64,000 nt of DNA from NCBI GenBank assembly GCA_903910385.1, contig CAIVZM010000050.1, positions 22,890 through 86,889 on the forward strand, written 5' to 3'. Under the pieces are notes generated by a model that ran no database searches, had not been told where the DNA came from, and worked only from the letters and a program-made list of their open reading frames with translations. The DNA comes from an uncultured Armatimonadota bacterium (GTDB lineage: Bacteria; Armatimonadota; Armatimonadia; Armatimonadales; Armatimonadaceae). Shown here in pieces: positions 8,263 to 16,885 of the stretch (its first letter is position 1; every line of letters begins with the position of its first letter). A program made the position numbers and the translations under genes.

Positions 8263-9324
8263 ATGCGTTTCGTTGTAGTCTTTTTTATCGCTCTTCTGGT
8301 TATCATCGGAATACCCTTTGCATGGTGGCGCTGGGCGACAGAAGCGGTTCAACCACAATCGTCCGCTCCAACGCGAATTATGGTCAAACCCGGCGCCACG
8401 GTCACCAGTATCGGGCGAGAACTGGAAACGAAATCCCTGATCCGGTCCGCCCGCGCCTTCTCTCTGTTAGGGCGAGATACGGTAATCCACCCGGGCGTCT
8501 ATGATTTTTCGCCCGCTGAACCGCCGCGTGAAATCCTGCGCCATCTGGAAAAAAGCGAATTCGCTACCGTAAAAGTGACCGTTCCCGAAGGGTTTACCAA
8601 TCGGCAGATTGCCGAACGTTTGAAGTCGAAGGGTTTGATCACAGATGACAGAGCCTTTCTGAAAATGGCGATGACGCAGGGAGCCTCGCTGAAAGCCTCT
8701 TTTCCTCTGCCCACAAATCTCGAAGGCTATCTTTTTCCGGATACCTACCAATTTCCGCTGGGGGCATCCCCGCAGAAAATTCTCCAGATCATGGTCGATT
8801 CTTTTGAAAAGAACGCCGCTCGTCCCAGTATCGCCATGATCTCGCCCGGCGGCCATTCTCTGTCGGAAGCTGTTAACGTGGCGGCGATGATCGAACGCGA
8901 AGCGGAAGTGGATGCGGATCGTCCCCTGATTGCAAGCGTGATTTACAATCGGCTGAAAAAGAAAATGAAGTTGCAGATCGATGCGACGGTGCAATACGCA
9001 CGTGGGCAACACGTCGAGCGTCTACTCTACCGTGATCTGGAAGTCGATTCTCCTTACAATACGTATAAATACGCCGGGCTTCCCCTCGGTCCGATCTGTA
9101 ATCCAGGTCTGCCCAGCATACAGGCGGCGCTGAAACCTGCAAAATCGGACTACCTTTATTATGTCGGTCGCCCCGGACAGTCGCACCGCTTCGGGAAGAC
9201 CTATGAAGAACACTTGAAAAACATTGCTATTGTCCGTCGCGAAAACGCCGCCGCCCGAACCTCTGCCGGAATCCGTGCGGAAACTAAAGGCGTTAAAGAA
9301 AGTAAGGCAGGAAATGCCCGATAA
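8263..9324 (+). CDS. mltG: Endolytic murein transglycosylase MltG (YceG-like)
   Basis: This 353-residue inner-membrane enzyme cleaves nascent glycan strands and sets their length. Residues 3-23 form the N-terminal membrane anchor (VVVFFIALLVIIGIPFAWW). A LysM-like part follows (VKPGATVTSIGRELE and VTVPEGFTNRQIAERL). The catalytic YceG domain contains AAMIEREAEVD with Glu211/Glu213, then LIASVIYNRL, SPYNTYKYAGLPLGPICNPG and YLYYVGRPGQSHRF. All conserved blocks are present. It overlaps the following HAD gene by 11 nt, which implies translational coupling. Confidence 0.96.
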   Translation: MRFVVVFFIALLVIIGIPFAWWRWATEAVQPQSSAPTRIMVKPGATVTSIGRELETKSLIRSARAFSLLGRDTVIHPGVYDFSPAEPPREILRHLEKSEFATVKVTVPEGFTNRQIAERLKSKGLITDDRAFLKMAMTQGASLKASFPLPTNLEGYLFPDTYQFPLGASPQKILQIMVDSFEKNAARPSIAMISPGGHSLSEAVNVAAMIEREAEVDADRPLIASVIYNRLKKKMKLQIDATVQYARGQHVERLLYRDLEVDSPYNTYKYAGLPLGPICNPGLPSIQAALKPAKSDYLYYVGRPGQSHRFGKTYEEHLKNIAIVRRENAAARTSAGIRAETKGVKESKAGNAR

Positions 9325-9841
9325 TGTGGTTGCTTCTCCGACGCTTCGTCGCTTACTGACGCCCGATATTATCGTGCGCCATGTGGGGGAAATGATGGCG
9401 GAAGATTTGCAACGACGGGGAATTCGCGCCGTCATTTCCGATCTGGACAATACGCTGGTGGAGTATCATGGCGAGAATGTGGCGAAAGAGACGGACGCCT
9501 GGCTTGCCAGTTTGCGACTTGCCGGTATCGGCGTTTGTATCGCCTCGAATACCCGTCGTCTGCCGCGCCTCGCCAGTGTCGCCAAAACGCTGGAAGTCCA
9601 TTTCGTCCCCGGAAATGCCGCCAAGCCCCGAACGACGGGTCTGCGTCGCGCTCTTGCCCTTCTGAATGCCAGCCCTGAAGAAACGGCAATGATCGGCGAT
9701 CAGCTTTTTACCGATATCCTTGCCGGAAACCGTCTTGGTCTGCTGACTATTCTGGTCAATCCGATTTCGAAACGGGAGTTCGTCGGCACACGCTATATCA
9801 GCCGTAATCTGGAACGCCTCGTGCTCAAGCGACCCCGGTAG
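9314..9841 (+). CDS. YqeG family HAD phosphatase
   Basis: This 175-residue haloacid-dehalogenase phosphatase has motif I ISDLDNTLVEY (Asp43, Asp45), motif II IASNTRR, a Lys in NAAKPRTTG and motif IV MIGDQLFTDILAGNRLG. This is the YqeG (HAD IIIA) pattern. Related proteins dephosphorylate small phosphates such as phosphatidylglycerophosphate (yeast Gep4 and plant relatives), but the bacterial substrate is uncertain. ATG 9314 is preceded by AAGGCAGGA and overlaps the end of mltG by 11 nt. A longer frame from TTG 9224 lies wholly within mltG and was not used. It is the last gene of the alaS-ruvX-mltG run. Confidence 0.92.
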   Translation: MPDNVVASPTLRRLLTPDIIVRHVGEMMAEDLQRRGIRAVISDLDNTLVEYHGENVAKETDAWLASLRLAGIGVCIASNTRRLPRLASVAKTLEVHFVPGNAAKPRTTGLRRALALLNASPEETAMIGDQLFTDILAGNRLGLLTILVNPISKREFVGTRYISRNLERLVLKRPR

Positions 9842-9862
9842 CGTCACGTTGTTTCGGTAATC

Positions 9863-10681
9863 TCAGGGACGAACCGCCTGCAACACGATCCGCGCCCAGG
9901 AAAAGTGCGTTTCGCCGGTTTCCGGGTCGATCTGAATGCGGAATTCACGCTGTGCGGATTCGGGGGCGTTCGCAAAAAATTCGCGCACGACATTCGCGGC
10001 GTCCCCGGCGCATCCGGATGTTTCCATCCAAGCGGACACTTCGACAGGAATCGCTCCCGGCAGGTAATCGCAGTGCGTGACCGTTAGTCCGGCGGATTGG
10101 CAGGCTTCCCGCCACTCGGAGGGAGAGAGGTTATGCACATGGGAAGCGTCGCGAGCCTTCTCAACGGCGTTCTGCCACGTCGCGGCTTCTTCGGCATCAT
10201 CCGGGACCGTTGTATCGCCCAGAACCAATGCCGCCCCGGGTTTGAGGACGCGCCGTGTCTCGTGTAGGAATGCACTGACATCGGAGAAATGATGCGGCGC
10301 GATACGGACGGTCACCAGATCGAAAGATTCGTCGGGGAAGGGGAGCGATTCCGCCGGAGATTCCTGCCACGTGATATTGGCGACGCCCTGTTCCGCCGCC
10401 CGTTTCGCCGCCTGCGCCAGCATTCCCGGCGAAATATCCAATCCCACCACTTCACCGACGAATTCAGCGAACGCCAGCGCCGTGTATCCGGTTCCGGTCG
10501 CCACATCGAGAACGCGCCAGTCCTTTTGCGGCTGAACTATCGCCTGCATCTTCTTCAGCGTTTCGTCTGTCCATGACGCCCACCGCTGGTTATACTGTTC
10601 CGCCTGTCGATCAAACTGCGCCCGCGCCGTCCGTTGCGCGTCATTCATTGCATTTTGTACAGGTTGACTCTCGTTTTCCAT
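9863..10681 (-). CDS. UbiE-like class I SAM-dependent methyltransferase
   Basis: The protein has 272 residues. Motif I is VLDVATGTGYTALAFAEF, with VVGLDISPGML and PAESLPFPDESFDLVTVR, the layout of the UbiE/COQ5 and related small-molecule methyltransferases. HHFSDVSAFLHETRRVLKPG completes the fold. The substrate is unknown. It is convergent with the HAD gene and downstream of purL on the same strand, but a hairpin at 10774-10801 separates it from purL, and it has its own -10-like TACAAT 6 nt before the start. Confidence 0.9.
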   Translation of the reverse strand: MENESQPVQNAMNDAQRTARAQFDRQAEQYNQRWASWTDETLKKMQAIVQPQKDWRVLDVATGTGYTALAFAEFVGEVVGLDISPGMLAQAAKRAAEQGVANITWQESPAESLPFPDESFDLVTVRIAPHHFSDVSAFLHETRRVLKPGAALVLGDTTVPDDAEEAATWQNAVEKARDASHVHNLSPSEWREACQSAGLTVTHCDYLPGAIPVEVSAWMETSGCAGDAANVVREFFANAPESAQREFRIQIDPETGETHFSWARIVLQAVRP

Positions 10682-10687
10682 GACGGA

Positions 10688-10693
10688 ATTGTA
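10688..10693 (-). promoter_or_regulatory. -10-like TACAAT, leaderless arrangement
   Basis: Read on the minus strand, TACAAT ends 6 nt before the methyltransferase ATG at 10681. A TATACT overlaps just upstream (10695-10700). No Shine-Dalgarno sequence is present. Confidence 0.45.
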
Positions 10694-10773
10694 TAGTATA
10701 TCTTTTCTTATTGTCCAATCAATAGATAATATGAGAATAATAGGCGCAGACTATACGGATTAGGACGTGTTCC

Positions 10774-10801
10774 CCTGACAGGAATATGCAATTCTGTCAG
10801 G
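10774..10801 (-). terminator. Hairpin downstream of purL
   Basis: CCTGACAG and CTGTCAGG form an 8-bp stem with a 12-nt internal segment, placed 16-43 nt past the purL stop. No T-run follows on the minus strand, so it may act with Rho or as a 3'-end stabiliser rather than as an intrinsic terminator. Confidence 0.4.
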
Positions 10802-10816
10802 AATACGATCAGAAAT

Positions 10817-13093
10817 TTATTTCCCCATAATGCGGGGGATGGCTCCCTCAAAGGCATTACGGAGAGCGGATAAGGGAAGGTCGATCAATCCAGCGGCATC
10901 GAAACGGTCATTAGATTTGACCTGACCGAGGAAAAGGGCTTCGATTCCGGCGGACTCGGCGAGGTCCAGAAGGGCGTTCTGGTTGACGCCTTCTTTGACC
11001 GTCACGAGAATTCTTGCGGTAGCTTCGCCAAAAAGGATAGCGCTCCATTTCTGGTCGCCGTAGTCGGCGATAGCGAGGCGGATTTCCGCGCCTTTGTTTC
11101 CTGCAAGACAGGATTCGGCAAGGGCGACTGCCGCACCGCCATCCGAGCAGTCATGCGCGGAATGAAGGAGATTCTTCGCGATTGCCTGACGGGTGACCAG
11201 TTGGACTTTCGCTTCGGCGGCGAGATCGAGGCGCGGCGGTTTGCCCTCGTCGCGTCCGTGGATCAGGGAAAGGTAGTCGCTGCCGCCGATGCCATGTTCG
11301 CCTTCCCAATCAGTGGGACGAATGAGGTAGATCAAGTCACCGTCGTTCTGAAAGCCCTGGCCGACAGGAATGACACCATCATCGAAGACGCCCACCATGC
11401 CGACGGTCGGAGTCGGGTAAATTGCGCCGTCCGGAGTTTCGTTGTAAAAGGAAACGTTGCCGGAAACGACGGGAGCCTTGAGGGCATCACAGGCAGCAGC
11501 CATGCCATTGACCGCCTGAGTAAATTGCCAGAACCCGGAAGGCTTTTCCGGTGATGGGAAGTTGAGACAGTCCGTGGTTGCCTTCGGGGTCGCGCCGACG
11601 CAGGAAAGGTTTCGCGCCGCTTCCGCCACGGCGATTTGCGCTCCAACATACGGATCGAGGTAGCAGAAACGCGGATTACAGTCGGTCGTCAGTGCGATAC
11701 GGCGACCATCCGCCTCACGGATCGAGAGGACGGCGGCATCACCTCGTCCGGGTAGCATTTCGGTCTGGGTCTGTACCATCTGATCGTATTGCTCCCATAC
11801 CCAGCGTTTGGAGGCTATGGAAGGGGAGGATAGCAGGCGTAATAGAACGGTTCCGTAATCTTCCGGTTCGGAAAGCACGGAGAAATCCGCATTCTGAACC
11901 TTTGCGATGTATTCCGGCTCTGCGGCGTCCAGATAGTAGGTTGGGCAGTCATCGGCAAGGGACTTTGCGGGGACATCCGCTTCGACGACGCCACCGTCCT
12001 TCACCACAACACGCCCGGAATCGTTCAGTGTCCCGATATACGCCGCTGAGAGGCCCCACTTCCGGAAGACGGCGATCACTTCTTCCTCATTACCTTTTTC
12101 CACGACTGCCAGCATGCGCTCCTGTGATTCGGAGAGCATGGTTTCATACGCGGTCATACCGGATTCACGGCGGGGGACGAGTTGGACGTCGATTTCCATA
12201 CCGAGGCCGCCCTTCGCCGCCATTTCGCAGGTGGCGCAGGTCAATCCGGCGGCTCCCATATCCTGAATGGCGACAATTTTTCCGGTGGCAAGGGCTTCCA
12301 GAGTGGCTTCGATCAGAAGTTTTTCCGTGAAAGGGTCGCCGACCTGAACGTTGGGACGCCGTTCCTGTGATTCCTCGGTCAGTTCGACGCTGGCGAAGGT
12401 TGCGCCATGTATACCATCCCTTCCGGTTGCCGATCCGACATACAGGACAGGGTTCCCGATACCTTGCGCCTTCGCAGAGGCGATGGAATCTGTCTTTACA
12501 ATCCCGGCGCTCATGGCATTAACCAGAGGGTTGCCATTGTAGCAGGGGTGAAAATAGATTTCTCCTCCGACAGTTGGGACGCCAACACAGTTACCATAAT
12601 CGCCAACGCCTTTGACGACGTGTTCAAACAGGTAGCGGTTACGGATATTGACCGGGTCGTCGCCTTCGATAGGGCCGAAGCGTAAAGAGTTCAGATTGGC
12701 GACAGGGCGAGCGCCCATGGTGAAAATGTCGCGCAGAATGCCACCGACGCCGGTTGCGGCGCCCTGAAACGGTTCGACGGCGGAAGGGTGGTTATGGCTT
12801 TCCATCTTGAAAACCACGCCATAGCCCGTATCGCCCAGAGGAACGACGCCCGCATTTTCCAGAGCGCCGGTTTCCTGCGCTTTGCGATACTCCGCGAACG
12901 CCTTCAGTACAGGCCTCGAATACTTGTATCCGCAGTGTTCGCTCCACATGACCGAATACATTCCGATTTCGGTGTAGGACGGTTCGCGCCCCAATGTCTC
13001 AACAATCAGCGCGTACTCAGAATCATTCAGACCCATCTCACGATAGACAGCCGGGGAAACAGCGGGATAGTTCGCCAAAGGAATTCGCCTCAT
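10817..13093 (-). CDS. purL: Phosphoribosylformylglycinamidine synthase subunit PurL
   Basis: This 758-residue ATP-dependent enzyme performs the fourth step of de novo purine synthesis (FGAR to FGAM) together with PurQ and PurS. The length shows the small, subunit-type PurL without a fused glutaminase. Recognisable segments are MYSVMWSEHCGYKYSRPVL, FKMESHNHPSAVEPFQGAAT, GVGDYGNCVGVPTVGGE, DMGAAGLTCATCEMAAKGG and, near the C-terminus, HSAHDCSDGGAAVALAESC. purQ and purS are not in the window. The gene is intact and diverges from a small toxin-antitoxin-like pair through a shared promoter region. Confidence 0.98.
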   Translation of the reverse strand: MRRIPLANYPAVSPAVYREMGLNDSEYALIVETLGREPSYTEIGMYSVMWSEHCGYKYSRPVLKAFAEYRKAQETGALENAGVVPLGDTGYGVVFKMESHNHPSAVEPFQGAATGVGGILRDIFTMGARPVANLNSLRFGPIEGDDPVNIRNRYLFEHVVKGVGDYGNCVGVPTVGGEIYFHPCYNGNPLVNAMSAGIVKTDSIASAKAQGIGNPVLYVGSATGRDGIHGATFASVELTEESQERRPNVQVGDPFTEKLLIEATLEALATGKIVAIQDMGAAGLTCATCEMAAKGGLGMEIDVQLVPRRESGMTAYETMLSESQERMLAVVEKGNEEEVIAVFRKWGLSAAYIGTLNDSGRVVVKDGGVVEADVPAKSLADDCPTYYLDAAEPEYIAKVQNADFSVLSEPEDYGTVLLRLLSSPSIASKRWVWEQYDQMVQTQTEMLPGRGDAAVLSIREADGRRIALTTDCNPRFCYLDPYVGAQIAVAEAARNLSCVGATPKATTDCLNFPSPEKPSGFWQFTQAVNGMAAACDALKAPVVSGNVSFYNETPDGAIYPTPTVGMVGVFDDGVIPVGQGFQNDGDLIYLIRPTDWEGEHGIGGSDYLSLIHGRDEGKPPRLDLAAEAKVQLVTRQAIAKNLLHSAHDCSDGGAAVALAESCLAGNKGAEIRLAIADYGDQKWSAILFGEATARILVTVKEGVNQNALLDLAESAGIEALFLGQVKSNDRFDAAGLIDLPLSALRNAFEGAIPRIMGK

Positions 13094-13112
13094 TCAATTC
13101 GGTTTATAAGCC

Positions 13113-13141
13113 ATTATACCGGGTGGTTGGAACGGTATAAT
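13113..13141. promoter_or_regulatory. Divergent -10 hexamers between purL and 13149 gene
   Basis: ATTATA at 13113-13118 is TATAAT on the minus strand, for purL. TATAAT at 13136-13141 is on the plus strand, 7 nt before the ATG at 13149. The two hexamers are separated by 17 bp, so the polymerases would compete for the same DNA. A second minus-strand TTATAA (13104-13109) is nearer purL. Confidence 0.5.
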
Positions 13142-13148
13142 AGAAGGC

Positions 13149-13388
13149 ATGACGCAAGAAGAAAACGACGCCATCGCTGAGGAAATCATTCGCTTTCAGG
13201 AAGAAAATCCCGACTACTGGGGCGATCAGGATGAAAACGGCGTAGACCTCGGTCATTTGCGTGAGAACCTGAAACTTACTCCTGCCGAGCGTCTGCGAAA
13301 ACTGGATGCCTCCCGTTATATATTTGATTTTGGAAAAGATGCCCGAACGCAAAATACCCTTCGCCGAAACGATCCGCTCATTTCATGA
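13149..13388 (+). CDS. Small acidic protein, putative antitoxin-like partner
   Basis: This 79-residue protein is strongly acidic in its first half (EENDAIAEEIIRFQEENPDYWGD) and contains LTPAERLRKLDASRYIFDF. Short proteins with an L(T/S)PEERLR-type segment are often found directly before AbiEii-like nucleotidyltransferases. The next gene here is one and overlaps this one by 50 nt, so a paired role is inferred. The -10 TATAAT ends 7 nt before the ATG, and AGAAGG in between could double as a weak ribosome site. It diverges from purL. Confidence 0.65.
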   Translation: MTQEENDAIAEEIIRFQEENPDYWGDQDENGVDLGHLRENLKLTPAERLRKLDASRYIFDFGKDARTQNTLRRNDPLIS

Positions 13389-13842
13389 CGCGGGAATCCG
13401 CTTTGTCGTGATTGGCGGCGTCGCTCTTGGAGCGCACGGCTCTAATTACGCCACAAAAGATGTGGATTTCGCCTATGCTGTCGAATCCGAAAATTTGGAA
13501 CGCCTCGCCGCTTTTTTGCCGACAATCCACGCACGGGTTTCAGGGCGTCCTGCTAATGACGGCTTTGTGATCAGTACAATGACTCTGCAACGAGCGCGTT
13601 TCCTGAATCTCTACACTGACCTCGGCGAAGTGGACGTCATGCGAGAGATTGGTGGCATAGATTCGTTTGAAGGGCTCTGGGAACGCGCTATACCGATGGA
13701 TCTGGGCGGTTTTGTCGTCCGGGTCGCCTCCATTGACGATCTTATCGCCATGAAACGCTCGGCGAATCGCCCCAAAGACCAGGCTCATATCTACGAACTC
13801 CTCGCGCTTAAAAAGTTGCTGGAAGCCCCTACAGAGGAATAA
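13339..13842 (+). CDS. Nucleotidyltransferase-fold protein (AbiEii/MNT-like), putative toxin
   Basis: This 167-residue protein has the minimal nucleotidyltransferase signature: FVVIGGVALGAHGSNYATKD followed by VDF, giving GG at residues 26-27 and the metal-binding pair Asp41 and Asp43. A later segment, VASIDDLIAMKRSANRPKDQ, is the C-terminal motif seen in AbiEii-like and DUF6036-type proteins. Such proteins transfer nucleotides to tRNA or protein targets in toxin-antitoxin systems; others act as small-molecule modifiers. ATG 13339 follows GGAAAAG; ATG 13306 would add 11 residues. Overlap with the small upstream gene suggests co-translation. Confidence 0.8.
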   Translation: MPERKIPFAETIRSFHDAGIRFVVIGGVALGAHGSNYATKDVDFAYAVESENLERLAAFLPTIHARVSGRPANDGFVISTMTLQRARFLNLYTDLGEVDVMREIGGIDSFEGLWERAIPMDLGGFVVRVASIDDLIAMKRSANRPKDQAHIYELLALKKLLEAPTEE

Positions 13843-13865
13843 TCTCTGTCCGTATCCACTGCCGG

Positions 13866-13871
13866 TATACT
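13866..13871 (+). promoter_or_regulatory. -10-like TATACT, leaderless arrangement
   Basis: TATACT is separated by 6 nt (GTAGAA) from the ATG at 13878. There is no Shine-Dalgarno sequence and no clear -35. Confidence 0.5.
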
Positions 13872-13877
13872 GTAGAA

Positions 13878-14927
13878 ATGAGGATATTGCGGTCACTTAC
13901 CCTTTTCTTTCTCCTGTGTTCTCTTTGTACGTCCGTTTGGGCGCAACGGATTGTGTTTCAGCGGGGAGATGCGCTTTATGTGGCGGATAAAACCGGGAAA
14001 AACCCGCGACGCCTGATGGATATCGAAAATGTTGCCGGTTCGCTGTGGGCGGTCGCCCCGGACGGGCGTCGTCTGGCGTTTTTGATCCGCCCGAAGACCG
14101 GGCTTTCAACAGGAAACGAAGCCAGCGGTCTGGGCGTTCGGGAGGCGACAGTCTTTATCTCCGATTTTAACGGGCGACGGAAAAAGCGATTGTTCACGAC
14201 GGAAAACCTCCGCGACCGACAGGGACGAATCGTGACGGAAGCCGCTATCAGCCCGACCGAATCCACTCTCCTTGCGGAATGGGAACCGACATCGCTGACC
14301 TGGAGCGGGGATAGCAAGACCCTCTACCTCTCGTGTGAGCGTATCCACGACCCTAAGGGCAAGGCTACCTTTGCTGTAGATGCTTTGAACGGAGCGGCGC
14401 TGATCGATGCAGAGGGACGCTGGAAAAGTATCGCGCCAATGGCGGAAGTGGAAGGACGAGGAGCGCTACTGGTGGGAAGCGGATGGACAAGTTACGCTCC
14501 AGCGAGCGGGGGCGAAAGCTACTTTGAGCCGCTTACTGTGGTGAATCTCGTAGAGCAGACCCGTGGGGCGGTAGTGACAGTTCCGGCAGGCGCGTCGGAA
14601 ACGCCGCCTTATGCTACGGCGCATGCGCCAGCGCTCGGGCCGGGAAACCGAATAATTGCGTTCGGGAACGGGAACGGATTGTGGACAACGGACAAGTATG
14701 GCAAGGGGTTCCGGCGATTGCTGGAGGGCAGCATTCGTCGTCCCCGCTTTGAGCCTGGGATTTCCGAGGCGATGGGCGTTTTTTGTCTGTTGCCAAGACC
14801 TAATACAGGCGATAAATCCGTCTATGATCTGTATTTCGCCAGTTTTCCGGAAAGTCCGAACAACCCGGCTCCCCCTCCGGCGTTGGTGATGCAGACCGTC
14901 GACTGGTTCGACATCGTCCCGGATTGA
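13878..14927 (+). CDS. Secreted TolB/WD40-like beta-propeller protein
   Basis: This 349-residue protein starts with a clear signal peptide: basic MRILR, a hydrophobic core LTLFFLLCSLCTSV, and cleavage after WAQ. The mature part has PD40/TolB-type repeats such as RGDALYVADKTGKNPRRLMD, VAPDGRRLAFLI and LTWSGDSKTLYLSCERI, which form a beta-propeller, presumably periplasmic. Members of this group scaffold protein interactions or act as sensors; no catalytic site is visible. The start is fixed by the signal peptide and the leaderless promoter. No strong operon link: the next gene starts 70 nt later with its own ribosome site. Confidence 0.85.
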   Translation: MRILRSLTLFFLLCSLCTSVWAQRIVFQRGDALYVADKTGKNPRRLMDIENVAGSLWAVAPDGRRLAFLIRPKTGLSTGNEASGLGVREATVFISDFNGRRKKRLFTTENLRDRQGRIVTEAAISPTESTLLAEWEPTSLTWSGDSKTLYLSCERIHDPKGKATFAVDALNGAALIDAEGRWKSIAPMAEVEGRGALLVGSGWTSYAPASGGESYFEPLTVVNLVEQTRGAVVTVPAGASETPPYATAHAPALGPGNRIIAFGNGNGLWTTDKYGKGFRRLLEGSIRRPRFEPGISEAMGVFCLLPRPNTGDKSVYDLYFASFPESPNNPAPPPALVMQTVDWFDIVPD

Positions 14928-14997
14928 TGCGCTCGTGAAATGAACGGATAGGCTCACTGAATCCACGAAAATACCGATTAGTGCAAGGAATTAATGT

Positions 14998-16110
14998 ATG
15001 GGACGCACCGCTTTTCTTTATTCCGATGATTTTCTGTCGTATGACCTTGGTGGGGCGCACCCATTGCAACAGAGACGTTTGCAAATGGTCTACCGTTTAC
15101 TTGGCGCTTACGGAGTCCTTGCGCCTGAAGGACCTATCGAATGGAAAACGCCTGTACCCGCCACGCAAGAAGAAATTTTGCGGGTGCATACGCCCGATTT
15201 CGTGGCGATGGTGATGCGAGCGGGAACCGGGTATCGTGGCCCCGATTTGAAGCGGTATGGACTGAGCGACGGCGATACGCCCGCCTTCAACAGTATGTAT
15301 GAAGCGGCGGCGCTGTACGCCGGGGGGACTGTGGAAGCTGCGCGTCTCCTACTGACAGGGAATTATGACTACGCTTTCAATGTCGCAGGAGGGCTACATC
15401 ATGCTCACCCGGATCATGCCAGCGGATTTTGCACCTTCAACGATCTGGCGATGGGAGCGCTTACGCTTCGGGACGGCGGCCTCCAACGCGTTGTTTATAT
15501 CGATATCGACGCCCATCATGGGGATGGCGTTCAGGCTTGCTTCTACGATGATCCAGAGACGATGACGATTTCCCTGCACGAGTCCGGGCAATTTCTTTTC
15601 CCCGGAACCGGTTTTGCGGAAGAAGTAGGCAATGGGGCGGCGGCGGGGACATCCCTGAATATTCCCTATTATCCGTATACGCTCGATGACGTCTGGCACA
15701 ACGCCTTCGATGCCGTTATTCCCGATGCGCTGGCGCGATTCAAACCGGATGCGGTCATTTTCCAGTTCGGCGCGGACGCTCACTGGGAAGATCCGCTGGC
15801 TCACCTGCTGATCACCTCCGAGGGCTGGATGCGTATGGTGGATAAACTTTTCCGGCTGACTCAGGGACTGCCAGCAATCGTCACCGGCGGAGGCGGTTAC
15901 AATATCAAGACTGTCGCCCGTCTCTGGACTATGGTAGCGGCACGATGCGCCGAAATCGAATTGCCGGATCAGGTTCCCGCATCGTATGCGGCGCAATACG
16001 ATATCCATTATCTGCACGACCGGGAAACGCCGCAGGTGGAGGAATCCGTGCAGCGTGACGCTCGCGCCTATGTCGAGAATCAACTGGAGACTCTGAAAGC
16101 GTTGATCTGA
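14998..16110 (+). CDS. Histone deacetylase-fold amidohydrolase (AcuC-like)
   Basis: This 370-residue protein belongs to the arginase/deacetylase fold. Signatures are LHHAHPDHASGFCTFNDLA, VVYIDIDAHHGDGVQACFY with the Asp and His zinc ligands, SLHESGQFLFPGTG, FGADAHWEDPLAHL, which holds the third zinc-ligand Asp, and TGGGGYNIKTVARLW, the catalytic-Tyr loop. Bacterial AcuC-like enzymes deacetylate protein lysines (for example acetyl-CoA synthetase) or polyamines. No acuA or acs gene is nearby, so the target is unknown. AAGGAA lies about 9 nt before the ATG. The protein is full length and cytoplasmic. Confidence 0.93.
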   Translation: MGRTAFLYSDDFLSYDLGGAHPLQQRRLQMVYRLLGAYGVLAPEGPIEWKTPVPATQEEILRVHTPDFVAMVMRAGTGYRGPDLKRYGLSDGDTPAFNSMYEAAALYAGGTVEAARLLLTGNYDYAFNVAGGLHHAHPDHASGFCTFNDLAMGALTLRDGGLQRVVYIDIDAHHGDGVQACFYDDPETMTISLHESGQFLFPGTGFAEEVGNGAAAGTSLNIPYYPYTLDDVWHNAFDAVIPDALARFKPDAVIFQFGADAHWEDPLAHLLITSEGWMRMVDKLFRLTQGLPAIVTGGGGYNIKTVARLWTMVAARCAEIELPDQVPASYAAQYDIHYLHDRETPQVEESVQRDARAYVENQLETLKALI

Positions 16111-16138
16111 TGAAAGATCGCGCCGATTCCCTCTGTTT

Positions 16139-16885
16139 TTATCGGGGTTTTCGGGCGGCGGCGAATACGGTCAAGCCGAAAGGCAGACCGGACGATAACG
16201 CTAATTTGCCTTCGACATCCAGTAAGGCGCGAAGCGTCCGATTGAGAGCGGCAGGCGTCGGGCGAACGTCGGCGGCGGGCGGCGCGTTCGGTCGGAGCAG
16301 GCGTTGCGCTCCCCGAATAGTGGCGACAGCAGGTAGAATAGCGGACACTGTGTAGCTCAAACGAAGGATCTCTAATCCCGCGCCCGTCAATAATGCACCA
16401 ACTTCACGGGAGACATACCGGCGCTGATGCATCAACGCGACATCATGTCTACTCCAGAGCATCCGGTAGGCAGGGACGGTAATAAAGGCGATTCCTCCCG
16501 GAACAAGCGTCCGACTGATCTCACACACTGCCGCGACATCGTCCGGAATGTGTTCCAGCACATCCAGAGCCACTGCCGCCTCAAAGGTGTCGTTGGCAAA
16601 GGGGAGAGCGGTGGCGGAGGCAAGCGCCAGATTTCGGTAACCTCGCGCTACACAGAAGGCGAGCGCTCTGGCTTCCGTATCGATGCCGATGACATCGCCG
16701 TACTGTCTCAAGCGATCCAGTGTCCCGCCGGTTCCGCATCCGACATCGAGCAAACGTGGCGAACGCGATTCCGGAACCGGAATAGGAAAGCGGTTAAGGG
16801 CAGCTTCAAGAAGGTTGCGGCGGGCGACGAACCACCAGTGTTCGTCCTCCAACCGAAACATCCGGTCATATTCGTCCGTATTCAT
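16139..16885 (-). CDS. Class I SAM-dependent methyltransferase
   Basis: This 248-residue methyltransferase begins MNTDEYDRMFRLEDEHWWF, an N-terminus common in methyltransferases linked to glycan or lipid modification. Motif I is LLDVGCGTGGTLDRL, then DVIGIDTEARAL, VALDVLEHIPDD and RTLVPGGIAFITVPAY. ATG 16885 was preferred over 16963 because the additional 26 residues are basic and unlike the family. Residues 190-225 contain a hydrophobic stretch that may bind a membrane. It is convergent with the deacetylase gene; substrate unknown. Confidence 0.88.
   Translation of the reverse strand: MNTDEYDRMFRLEDEHWWFVARRNLLEAALNRFPIPVPESRSPRLLDVGCGTGGTLDRLRQYGDVIGIDTEARALAFCVARGYRNLALASATALPFANDTFEAAVALDVLEHIPDDVAAVCEISRTLVPGGIAFITVPAYRMLWSRHDVALMHQRRYVSREVGALLTGAGLEILRLSYTVSAILPAVATIRGAQRLLRPNAPPAADVRPTPAALNRTLRALLDVEGKLALSSGLPFGLTVFAAARKPR

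Noticed and set aside
11578..12330. Plus-strand 250-codon frame opposite purL
   Set aside because: Its product is Arg/Pro/Ser-rich and unlike any protein; it is the antisense shadow of a strongly conserved enzyme.
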